Of a DNA stretch of 64,000 bases, positions 24,344-36,900 are shown in pieces. Numbering within the stretch: position 1 is the stretch's first letter; each line of letters opens with the position of its first letter. The DNA lies in the NCBI GenBank assembly GCA_019916065.1, contig JAINTL010000058.1, forward strand, positions 1-64,000. Reading direction: 5' to 3'. Source of the stretch: Vitellaria paradoxa (Eukaryota > Streptophyta > Magnoliopsida > Ericales > Sapotaceae). Both the position numbers and the translations under genes were made by a program. The notes under the pieces are model-generated. The model had not been told where the DNA came from. It saw only the letters and a program-made list of their open reading frames with translations, and made no database searches.

Positions 24344-24940
24344 CGAGCAACCATCCATCCAAAATATTAAGATTTAATGAAGTAGACACACTGAAAAGTT
24401 CTAATTCAAGAGACCTGGAAAATGTCAGAACCTGCAGCCTTGAATATGAAATATACTTTCCCGTTTCATCCACTACTTAAAGAAGTTTAGGACACAAACA
24501 TACAACATTCCAACCCAGATGGGAAATAGTTGACAACTATCCACAGATCGCCTTTTCATAAGGTGACTATTAATTTTTGCGCACAACAAATATTTATAGA
24601 AGGTGCATAGTAAAAAAGGGCTATCATCCATCCACGGCAAAAAGATCAGCAGCATAGTCAAATGGAACTAAAAAATCATTCATGAGATTATTCAATTCTT
24701 CATCCTTCATCATGATTCAGCCACCCCAATAACAATCATGCATTCAATTTTCCCCGACAAAATTTTCTCCTTTATATTCTATACAATAAAAATAACAATA
24801 ACATCGAATGCAACCCAATTAGCGATTTGGTTGTCTCGTGCATTTTTTGCATCTTTTGGGTTCTTTTACTGTTAAAAAATCATGATTTGGAGAGAGAATC
24901 GCGTAAAAACGGGGAAAAAAAATAACAGGTTGAAGTGAAA

Positions 24941-27900
24941 TCACATGGGTTTAGTGCTCAAGAAGTAATCTCCAACTGTCAAGAACATTTGTTGTCCCAC
25001 CACCACGTCAACAGCAGGCTGATTTTCAATGCAATCAACCTTAATCTGTAAGAAAGGAGGGAGACAACAGTGTGAACTCAGTACCACATTTGAGCATATC
25101 TAGTTTCAGAAAGGGTTGTCAAAGGGTCAGGGTAGTAACAAACCTTGCCATTTCCAAGTTGAAATTCTAACTTTAGATTGTGATGATCCCTAGACAGCAA
25201 ATATGTCTGCAGACCATGCGCAAACTTTCTGTTTCCTGAAACAACATAGAACTATGTGTGTGAGAGAGAGAGAGACTAGTATAAAATAGCTTCCATCAAG
25301 GCAACCTCCGTAGATATAAGAGGAAAGGCTAAACCAACCTTCATATAATGCAATAACAGCATCCGTGTTGAACACTAATGTCGGTTGTGCCAAAGTGATG
25401 ACAAATGCCAAATTAGAAATGCATGGAAGCTTTCCTCAGCAAGAATCACCTGCAATTTAGTACCAGATGGTATGCAATATCAACAACTTGATTGAGAAGC
25501 AGAACAGATTCTACCAAACCACAACCCACCTGAAGGGAAAAAAAAAAAAAAAATCAAATATGCATGCACACAAATGCAGTTGATTTAACACCTTTCCCTA
25601 CAAGGTAATTATTGTTATTGGTTCGTAAATCTAGTTTCCATAATCTAATCCTCATCAAATAGGACCAGATTTACCAGGAAACATTCAAAACTGCCATATG
25701 TATGAGTTTTCTAATGCATTTCCCAATCCACCATCATCTATAAAGTTATTTGATAAAATGGAGCACAGTGAACTAACCACAGAGGTACATTAATATCAAA
25801 TATTGTTCAATATATTCAATTATCTTTTACTTCTTGCCTGTAAGCTGCAGTGATAATAGCACTCTGTGCTATAAGTTCAAGCTCCATTTATGGTAGTGCA
25901 ATATCAAAGGGCATTGAAATTTGAACAGAATCATCAGACTAAAAATATTATCAAATATACCCAGATATTGATTAAACATTGACAAAAACCCTATTACATG
26001 CATTTTTTAAGCATTGGGCACTGGGCAGTATGCATTTCCTTCATCACATAATCATTAGATTCATTACCACTTGCATGCAATCCTTTCGAAGGTATTATAA
26101 AAATAATTGAAAGCAAAATTACTTAAATGGACATTTATGAAAAACTACCAGCGCATGTTTTTGTTTTAGGTAGTCATGGGTGGTAGGGTATTAAGGGAAG
26201 AACTGGAAAAGCTTCACAAAAATTGGTGGCTCCTACAAAAATTGAATTCACCAACTACTCCCATTTCCTTATATAATAATCATAGATAATGGCAAAGCAA
26301 AGCTATTGCATTTCGGTAAGTGAACTATAGTAATTGTAAGATAAAACTACTAAAAGTAATCTAGATCCCTAAGCTAACCCAGATATCGAGGTGGAAAAAA
26401 TATAAGAATCCCTTCAGCTAACCACATGTGTTGGCACCAATAAACTAACAGCATGTTACACAACTTACCGCGTCTGTTGGCATCATGGTTGAAGGAAGCA
26501 AACAGGAACCAAGAGCATCCCTAATATATGGTTGCTGCACATGAGAAAAGAATTTAATTATTTATCCTTGTAGGTATCAATATTTGGTTGTTTGCACATC
26601 TGCATACTGGTTTTAATAATTCATACCCTTCACGTACATGGAAGAATAGGTTGAGTGCCTATTGCCACATCCAAAATGGTTACATCCCCAAGCTCTCAAA
26701 GGGTCCAATGTAAGTGAAGGGGACGGTTTACCCAGACAATTTAGCTATAGAAAAAGTGATCTCATTTTCCTTATTTATTGTCCCATAAATAGGCAGTGCA
26801 GCAATTAATGCATGAGCATCCAAGAGACTTGTCAGGCCAACGAGACCCACTATTAGACTTGGTTTAAGCCTTAGTAGCAGTTTTTTATTTTAAGAATCTT
26901 TTTTTATTTTCTATATTATTTTATATTTTATTGTAGATGGTATTTAAAGTCAAGTCTTTTTTTTTTTTTAAGTCATGTGCCTATCATGTGAGTTTTTAAT
27001 TACCTTAAGAGGGCTAGGATTAAAAAGTTTAAATACCTCTTTATGAGTCTTTTTAGTGTTGGTTTTTACTATTTTATTCCAGAAAATCAGACTTTCTTTT
27101 CTTGGGACTTTTGCCTAGAAATTCATATATTCTTGTTTCATCTTTGATTGTATTGCCTTTTCTTCTTCTCGTCTTATTGCTGGAAATCCATTAAAACCAA
27201 TTTACAGCAGATTTGTGGATTTTGCAGCATCAGATTTGCTGGATGCATAACATACCGGTGAAGGACAGCAGTCATCCTTGATTAATAATTATGCAAGGAA
27301 ATTCTGCATGGTGCTTATCCACAGGCATGAAAAGAATATAAGATACATAACATTCAAGATAATTATCTCATCAGACCATATCCTGGAGAAATCCAAGATC
27401 TAGCAACATGCCATTTTACGAAATTCATTCCATTATTCAACTTTCAAAACAACTCAGTAACAAATAAAATATAAAACTCTTAATTTCAATAAGATAAGTT
27501 ACATAACATTCAACATAATATCTCATCAGACCATATCCTGGAGAAATCCAAGATCTAGCAACATGCCATTTTATGAAATTCATTCCATTATTCAACTTTC
27601 AAAACAACTCAGTAACAAATAAAATATAAAACTCTTAATTTCAATACGGCTGAGAACTCATTTAATAAAGGCTAGTGAATCAGCTAAAATAAGATTTGCA
27701 GAACACTACTGAAAATGGACTCAAAAAAAAAAAAAAAAATAACTACAATTCAGCAATACAACTTGTGAATTAACAACAAGAGAAGTGTCTAATCAATTGT
27801 TTGTGAATTAACAAGAGAAGTGTCTACCAATGTCCAAAATTTGCCACTGTTCGTATTTAGTGTGTGATCAGGCAGTTCTAATCTGGAAATTGACGACACA

Positions 27901-30900
27901 AAAAATCCAATAGACAACATTTATGATAAACCAAACCTGAAGATGTTACCTGTGCATTTAAAATCTGTTCTGAGATTGACTTATTATCATCCAGTGATTT
28001 GAAGTAAACCTCCACCATGTCAGTGGTTCAAGGGCAGCTTTCTTTCTTAACTTCTGGATCCTATTAACAACCTACAAAAATGAAATTCACAACATGGTCA
28101 CAAGGCACTTCAAAATTGTTAAACTGCTCTTTCTCTCACAAACACAGACAAAACAGATTTCATTTTTTACCTCACGAGCAATCCCAGCCTCAAACAATGA
28201 CTCATCCGGACGCAAATCCAATATCACTAAAACATCACCTAAAACATGTGATTGAAAACAATTATAAGGCAAATGTACAAATTGTTAACCCTGTGCAGAA
28301 ACAATTAGGGCAACTATGCCAGCCATTTACAGTCTACTAACAAATAATGTCATTGCCAATTCATACCATCTCCTGCAGCATCGATTTCCTCTTCAGTCAT
28401 ATTAGTAGGCCGCCTGAAACCTCGGATGATCTAGATATTAAAAAAATGTCAGGGATTATTCACATTAGGTTAGTTCACATCTTCAGAATAATAAATACCT
28501 AAAAGGTTATTGTATTGCAAAACCATGTTGGAAATAATTGTATACTATAGGCCTATGTAGTGTAGCAGAACAATATGTTACAGGAAGTTATCCTACTACA
28601 CTTGCTTTGCCAGATTAAAATTATAATAGGCTTCACTGTTATACAAGTTTCCCTTCCCTTTTGTTCAGATTAGAAGTTGGTACTCAGATGTTACTTTCAC
28701 ATACAATGCATGTAGCCTCTTTAAGAACCTTATTTTAACTCCCAACAACAAAACTTGTTTTCATATTCACTAATAATTTCAACAGAATATTTGTCCAGGA
28801 AACACTTTTAAAGAGTGAAAGAAGTTCTCCGAGTAGGCGAGACAACTGGAAGAAATATGTAGAATTTCTTTACGATAAAAAAACTGATATATCAAGATAA
28901 AGAACCTTGTGAATTTAATTCTGGAAAAAATTTAAGCTCTCTGAATTGGTAAGATAGCTGGAAAAAAGATGTATTGTTTCACCAATCTTTACAATAAACA
29001 ATTATATATCAAGAGCCTTAAGAATTTAATTCCGGAGACGAGGATTTTCTTTCTAACTCTTGCCATTTGGTATGCTATTGAGGTAAGAAGTGAGATTTCC
29101 ACCCAAAAAACTAATCGCTTTCTTAGTTTCTTTTCCTTTTCCTTTTTTGAAGCCTTAGCAATCACATATAGACAGCACATGCAAATGCTGATTATCTGAC
29201 AGTAACGGATAAGCAAGAAAAACGCGGCGACAAATACCAAGCAACAATTGTTTACCTTAATATCAGTCAGCTTCAAACAGTGTGTAGCAATAGTAACCTC
29301 ACCAGCTTTCTCGAAAGCTAAAATATCTTCCTGTGTCATTGCTTTGATTTCCTTCGCAACGACACCCATTGACTTCCCAAGACGTTTACCTAATACACTA
29401 GCAGAAATAAACCCAATGACCAAAACATTAGAACCACGTTAGATAAATAGAGAGCAGAAACTAACTTGAGCAACACAAACTACAGATTTGATACCTGAAA
29501 TCAGGCTCTGCACGTAAAGAGGCATACTTCAACGGATCATTACATGGGATGATGGATTTTATATTGAGTTCCTCCAACACATACTGCAATATTAAAGAAC
29601 AAAACGAAACCTTAGAAAACAAATAACAATAATAATGACAATACTAATAAAGCAATAAAACACAACATTTCAAACTACCAATATAATTAATGGAACACAG
29701 CAAAATAGTATCCAAACTCAAGATTTTGGATACTATACCTAATGGTAGACGCAACATAAATCTGAAGGCATTAAAGAAAATAAGACACCTCAACTATCAA
29801 AGAGGAAAAAACCACAATTTCAAGCTTTAGTTAGATGAGACCTAATAAGCAGCAGCCCCAATTTCAAGCTTTAATTAGATCTGACAAGGAGGCCATTGAC
29901 CCATTACAACTCTAGACGTTATGTTTGGCATGTCTAGACTGTGAATTCAACAAGTCTATAATATTTCTGTTATTGTAGACTAAAAGGATTACTGGATTAC
30001 AATTTACACCTACCACAACTAGCCTGGAAAAGTAAGCTACCATAGAGAGAGAGAGTACTTTACTGACATAAGCACATATGATAACATACAATCGTATCTC
30101 AGTTCAAAAATGAGAGAGAGAGTACTTTAGTGACATAAGCACATATAATAACATACAATCGTATCTCAGTTCAAATATCAGAGATGTTATGTACAGACCT
30201 CTTTTAGTTTGCCAGCTATATCATCAAGAAACTCTGCATCAGGGTGAACTACAACCATCTCCCTGCAGTTCACAGAGAATAATGGAGAAGAAAACAGTTT
30301 ATAAGAAATGAATAACTCAATGGTAAATGAGGAACCATGTACTGAAATCAGAACAACCACTATGAACCCAGATACAAGAATTACTTGAGCGGTGATTTCA
30401 AAGGTTTGTTGTGACGCTCACGAATATTACGGGCAAGATCAATGATGGTCATCATCCTATTGACACTTTGTTCAATACGTTCCCCACCCTGAAACAAGGT
30501 AAATTTTTGGACAAATGTATAGTGTAGCTGAAAATAAGAAGATGGTTTTTAGACAAATTTCCAACAAAATTCTGTAAAACCAGACTTAAACTAACAAAGA
30601 GCACACCAAAAATACCTTTCCTTCTTCCTGAGGAAAACTGCAATAGTGAATGCTTTCCACTGACCCATTGGAAACTTTACGCAAATTTTGGTAAAGAACT
30701 TCAGTGAAGAATGGGGTGAATGGAGCCATTGCCTTGCAAGAAGTTAGAAGCACCTGGAAGCCAAAAACAAGGTTAAATAATATATATATATATATAGATA
30801 TATATATAAAATACAAGCTATGTAATTAATAGCTGAATACTTCAATACTAAACAAATGGAATAGATCACGAATAGTCATAAAAAAGAAGCACATCATAAA

Positions 30901-33900
30901 CTGTGGAATGTCCCAAATATAAGACACTTGAGTTGGATACCCCTATTAAAATAGAAGTTACCATGCCCTGAATGTGACCGGGCACACCTCACAAGCCAAA
31001 TCTCAGGTCAAGAAGCACAAATGTATATATTTTAAAATTTCAAGAATAAAAATTGTCTGATGGCAAATAGTAACTAAATTCTTCTTGTTAAACTTTTGTT
31101 CTTCAAGATATGACTGACACCCACGAGGACTATGCTAGCATATAAATCTCCAGAGAGGGACAAATATCAACAGAATCCAAGAATAAGAAAAAACTTCAGC
31201 TGGAGAAAGATTGTAAAGCTATTAACCTATCATGTAGAAGGACATGAATTGTATACAAACACTTTTCCACACACGCACGCCAAAAAAAAAAAAAAAAGAG
31301 AGAAGATGAAATCAAATAAAAAGAACTGTATACAAACATTAATAGCTTTTAGTTCAGAACTTGTTTGCAGATTTGGTTCCCACAAACCGAACCACCTTAG
31401 ACGCATTTAGAGATTCAAAACATCGGATCTTTCCAGTCCTTACTCATAATTGCTGACAAGAGTGGTAAATATCTATATGACAAGGAAATTGCTATTCTAC
31501 CCCCCCCCCCCAAAAAAAAAAGAACCAGAATTATGTGGTAAAAAGACGGAACCAGAATGATGTGGCACAGTTATGTAATAAATGTATACTTTTAATGAGT
31601 TAGTGTTTTCAAGTGATTGGCGGCCCACAAACCTAATACATCACTCTGGTGTTTTCTTTGGTAGAGATTTTTGGCTGTATAGCAATATTCATATGATAAA
31701 GATAAAATCAAGGATGAGACAAGAAATATATTCAAGGACAGCAATATCATATTATAGGCAAAATTCAAAACATTGCAAGACCAAAGTCACCACCATCATA
31801 CATGGTAGAGAGTTGAAAGTGCAATCCTGCAGTCTTCTTGTCCAGTACGACCTTTGAGTCTCTTCCGGTTGAACCGCACATATATGTTTGTAAGATTATC
31901 GAGATATTTTAACAGATAAGGAACCACCTACAAAGAAAAAGTGGAAATATTGCTTATAAATACATATACATACACAAAGCAGAAACAAAGATAAGAAAAA
32001 AAAAATCCTAGTAAATTAATCATTGGGCAAGTAATTTATGTTGCATGCACCCAATTATGGACCTTGGGTAAGGGAATTTTTCAATTCCACGTGTCTATCT
32101 ATAGTCCCACAACTCCCACCCATTAAAGTCAAATCACCATCTCAGCTATGGATGTCATGTATTCAATTTCTCAAAGTAGATAATTTTCATTGTTATATAC
32201 AACAAAATAATAACAAGATATGCAAACACAGGTCCTTAGTAAACTGGCATGGTTTAAGGAAAAAATGGTGTTTGAAATAGTCCAAGTTACTAATTGTTTA
32301 TAAATGAACTTGGGCTAAAAGTGAAGCTCGTCGTAACTCAATGCTTAAGCCTAAAGGCCCTAAACCTGCTTTTAGATTGACATAATTGTACTCACACCTG
32401 AATAATAAAACCTGTCATGGAATGGCTACGTTAAATGACAAAATCCACGTCACCACATAACAAAACGAAAGGATCTTGTAGTTCTTGGTCTATGAAAATC
32501 ATTGTTATGTGATCCACTTTTTTTATTTTTCCCAATGAGGTGAAACCTAAACCTGTGCTCAAGAGACAGACATCCAGCAATTGATCAACGTACTGTTTCT
32601 CAAGAAAACGGAAATTGTGGTGGTCCCCACTGGGTCATCAGGACCATGAGCGAATTGCTAGTTAGATTTACATTGGATCTCACCTGAACAACCCCATCTA
32701 TCTTCTAAAGGAAGGATTTGGTTTCAAAGCCTGATTCGAATAGGAGTACACCAAAATTAAACATACTTAAAAGTTTAAAATCAGGCTTTAGGTAAACCGA
32801 ATAACACAATTATTTCATCAAGTCATGTCATCACTTTTTGGAAAGTACCCCCCCCCAAAAAAAAAAATCAATCTCTAATTAGAAGTAAAAAAAATAATAC
32901 AAATAGATAATAGATTATGCTCGATATGGTACAAATTGGATCTTGGATTACAAGAAAAATCCCTCAAATATTTTTTGCCATATAACCTCAGACCAATCAA
33001 TTGAATATTGATTAATATGTAATTGATCAAACACAACTTGAAAACAGCTCTTTTGTGCAGAAACGAAGGTATCCATATTTGCAACCTGACTTTTAGAATA
33101 CCACGTAGATTGTTCAATACGATAGATAGCAAATAGATAACACATCTGTTGAAAAACCTAGGTATAAGTTGTTAGGCCCATTTCCTAATAATTTAAACTT
33201 TTGGGACAATTGGTAACTTGACTTAGTATCAATTCTGGTTCCAGGAGATACTGATTTAAATCGCATTATTCCTCAGTTATGGTTGTGCACTCTGCTTGCT
33301 TGTGTTGGTATACTTTGTCTGATTTGGTTCACTTGTCTCTCCTCCACATGCGAGTTGGGTCATACATGAGGGAGAGTATTGAAATAGCTTGATATATAAT
33401 GTTGAGCCTACTTCCGAACAACTAAATCTTTTAGGACAATTGGTGACTTAATAGTGTCATTTAAGGAACTTAGGATCATTATGATCATATTAGGAGGCTG
33501 AATTAATTATTCAAATTCTATTATCACCTTTCACTTGCTCAATTGTTATTTTATTTATTATTTAGTTGGGGTGGGTAATTCTTTAACTACCTTCTTTGGC
33601 ACACTTTTTTGCTTTTAGTTTGTTTCAAAGTATATTTCCAAAGCAATCATCTATTGATTTAGCTCTTAACAAGACTAAATTACTTGGAGCTTTTACTTCT
33701 TTGAATACTTCACTTCTCTCTTTTTTCCCCTCCAAATACATATTATAAATGCCATGCACTTTTTGATGTTCTCTCTTGTTCAACAGAATAGATGTCATGC
33801 CACTCCCTTTAATCACACCTGCCCCACGATTATCCACCTGCCCCATGATTATCCAAAAAAAATGGAGGCAGTGAAGCTTTCTAGACAGTCTTCTTCACCA

Positions 33901-36900
33901 CATTATATTCTAGCGTTTCACATTTCAAAACAAGAAGGAACTAAAAAAATTACCAATTGCAGACTACACAATAATTCTTAGCAGACAACTAACCGTATAG
34001 AGGCGATACCCATCCATTTCTTGTCGGACAAAATGAACCAGACTCTGAGTAGCTGAGTTGATCCACTGGTCAAGAACATTAGATGACTGCTGAAGAGTTA
34101 CTTGATCAATAGGAATGAATGGTGGAAGCCCCTCAACCTCAAGTCTCTTAGTGTTCTGAACAAGGAACCGGTAGGCATTGTACCAGGGTAAAAATACGTC
34201 TTTAACCTGCACAGGGATCATTATAGATCAGGATAAGTAATTAGATGCCAATCAAAGCACGAGAAAATAATTATGGAACTAAAAGATTCAATTTAAGTAA
34301 AACATAAAAAAAAAAATGGCATCATCCAGAGTCAATGTCAAACAAAAGAAAGCAAAGAAAGCAGTAAAGCAAACAAAACATTATACTTACAACACCATGA
34401 ACTCCATCCTTCTTAAAACGTAAAGGCTCAGCACGCACAACCGGAGAGTTGATAAGGTATAATCGTAATGCATCCTGAAAAATGTAAACAACAGTAGAAA
34501 TACAGTTAAGTTGTCCAAGCACAATGGTAAGAAACAAACCAGCAAAGACAGGCTTCAAATGTGAAAATGATAACACTAGAAACACAATCACTTACAGCCC
34601 CGTAATCATTAATGACTTCCATGGGTGAAGGATAGTTCTTCAGCCTTTTACTCATCTTTTTCCCATCCTCAGCCAGGACAAGTCCATTGCAAATGAGATT
34701 CCTGAATGCAGGTTTCCCAAAGAGTGCAGTTGACAAGACCATAAGAGTATAGAACCTGCAAAGTTACAAGGAAAAGCATAAATTTCCAATTTTCATTCTT
34801 CATGAAAACTGGAGCTGCTCCAGACTCCAGTTTAATCTCTTTCAGATACATATTGATGAACTCACCATCCCTTTTGCACAAACAACATCAATTCATTACT
34901 AGTTTTCCCCTTCCAATGACTTATTCACCACACCTCCCCCCCCCCCAAAAAAAAAAATCGCCTTTGGAGACGCACCATTTTTTGAAATACTAAACCAAGG
35001 GAAATCCTCGTCCATGCTTCCAATTAACAAATCATAATATGATTTAACTTCAATATCTCTGATTGGAGCAAATTCCAAAAAATCTCATCCTCTCCTTCAC
35101 CCACCTTCCAAGAATACAGTCCAGTAAGCAAGTTGCTATAGCCAGCCAACTCTCAATCAAGGAGATTCCTGCGAAGATTAACACTCCAAAAGATACTAAC
35201 ACCCTCCACAGAAAAGATAATCAAACACTAAAGACTCCTTATTAGCTGCTGAATCAAAAATTTTGGTAAAAGATCTTGCAATCAATTAACATAGATGACT
35301 CATAAACTGTTATACTCACACATAGAGAAACTAGAAAGGCCCAAAGGGGAAGACACACACACATGTGAGAAATATAGTGGGTTCAGATACAGAAAGTGCA
35401 CAATGTATAAAGAAGAAAGTACCAAATCCCACAATTCCTTAGCCCACAAACAATGTATAAAGAGATCATTAATGAACTCACCATCTCTTCCACACAAACC
35501 ACACCGATTCACTACTACTTTTCCCCTTTCCAATAATAATTCACCAGACCCAAAAAAAAAAAAAAAGCCTTTGGAGTTGCATCATTTTTCCAAATACTAA
35601 CCCAAGGGAAATCCTCCTCCTTGCTTCCAATTAACAAATCATAATACGATTTAAATTTGATAATCTCTGACTTAGACAAATTCCAATAAATCTCATCCTC
35701 CAACAGATCTCACGCTCTCCTTCACCCACCATCCAAGAATACAGTCCAGTAAGCAAGTCGCTATAGTAAGCCAACTCTCAATCAAGGAGATTCCTGTGAA
35801 GATTAATATTCAAAAGACACTAGCACCTTCCAGAGAAAAGATAGTCAGACACTAAAGCCTCCTTAGTAACATAGATGACTTCTACAATGTTATACTCGCA
35901 CATAAAGAAAGGCCCAATGGGGAAGACCCAAAAGTGTGAGGAATATAGTAGGTTCAGCTACAGATAGTTGCTTTAGGAAGAGTCAATTATATGTTAACCT
36001 ACATGTAGTTAGTGTGATAGCATAGTCTGGGACGAAAAGTAGAAGGAAAAAAGAAAAAACAACACAGACAGAAGACAAGAAACTAACCATCCACGAGTTT
36101 GATCCAGGCCCTCAGCCACAAAATGCCCGGGGAAGTTGCTCTCAAATAGTTCAATATTCTCAAATGGATAGTGGATGTAAGCATAAGGCATTGACCCACT
36201 CTCAAACCAACAATCAAACACCTGAAACGGGAACAAATTTGCAACGTCACAGATTGAACTGATAGAAGTTGGGACTGGGGACAAGTTATATAGGTAATGC
36301 TATACAAGTTTCTAAGTGTGAATAAGTTGTATTTCTCTTCAATGTATTCCATACAAAAAATCCTAATGCGGCAATTGGTCAGCTCCCAGACAAATGCATG
36401 CAATATAGTAACTATAATCAATATTCATAGTAACTCTCCATTTATATCAAAATCGATTATAACATCATGCATGTTAATGCACATCAAACATAATTTCAAA
36501 AGACGAAACCAAGAAGTAAAGATATTGACCTTTCTGACAGGAAAACTAAATAGGGATTCATACAACAGTTCGTATGCAGCATTGAAGCCTCGAGACTGGT
36601 GTATGAATATGCCAACTTAATATAGAAGCTCCATGACAATAATTAGAAGTTAGCTAAAAGGTTTCAACGTGGACGTAGAAATCAAGAGAGTTTCGAAGCC
36701 AAGCTGGATACTTCAGGAAAAAAAGGAAAAAAAAAAAAAAACTAGGGCTTAAAAGGACATAGAAAATTAACCCATCTCCAATTTTTTTAAGTGCTCAATT
36801 AGCAATTACAAGGCATTAAAGGAAAATGGGATAGCAAGAACAAGTTTAAAGTAAAATAGGATCGCAAGAACAGTTTACTAAAAATTTGACTTATAACAGG

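Larger units (their letters stand above)
21756..24940. other. Convergent spacer between BIO2 and isoleucyl-tRNA synthetase
   Basis: Tail-to-tail spacer holding the 3' regions of both genes, an AT-rich inverted-repeat element (22054-23050), a SINE (23260-23373) and a hAT-type element (23493-24343). A TAGGGGTGAAAATAG motif near 21866 followed by GGGTTAAATGGTAACAGGTC resembles one end of the same hAT-type group. No coding region recognised. Confidence 0.75.

Noticed and set aside
26760..27250. LTR-like stretch in synthetase intron 23 (TTTAAATACCTCTTTATGAG and T-rich DNA)
   Set aside because: It looks like part of a plant LTR, but I could not find TG...CA ends or a target duplication.
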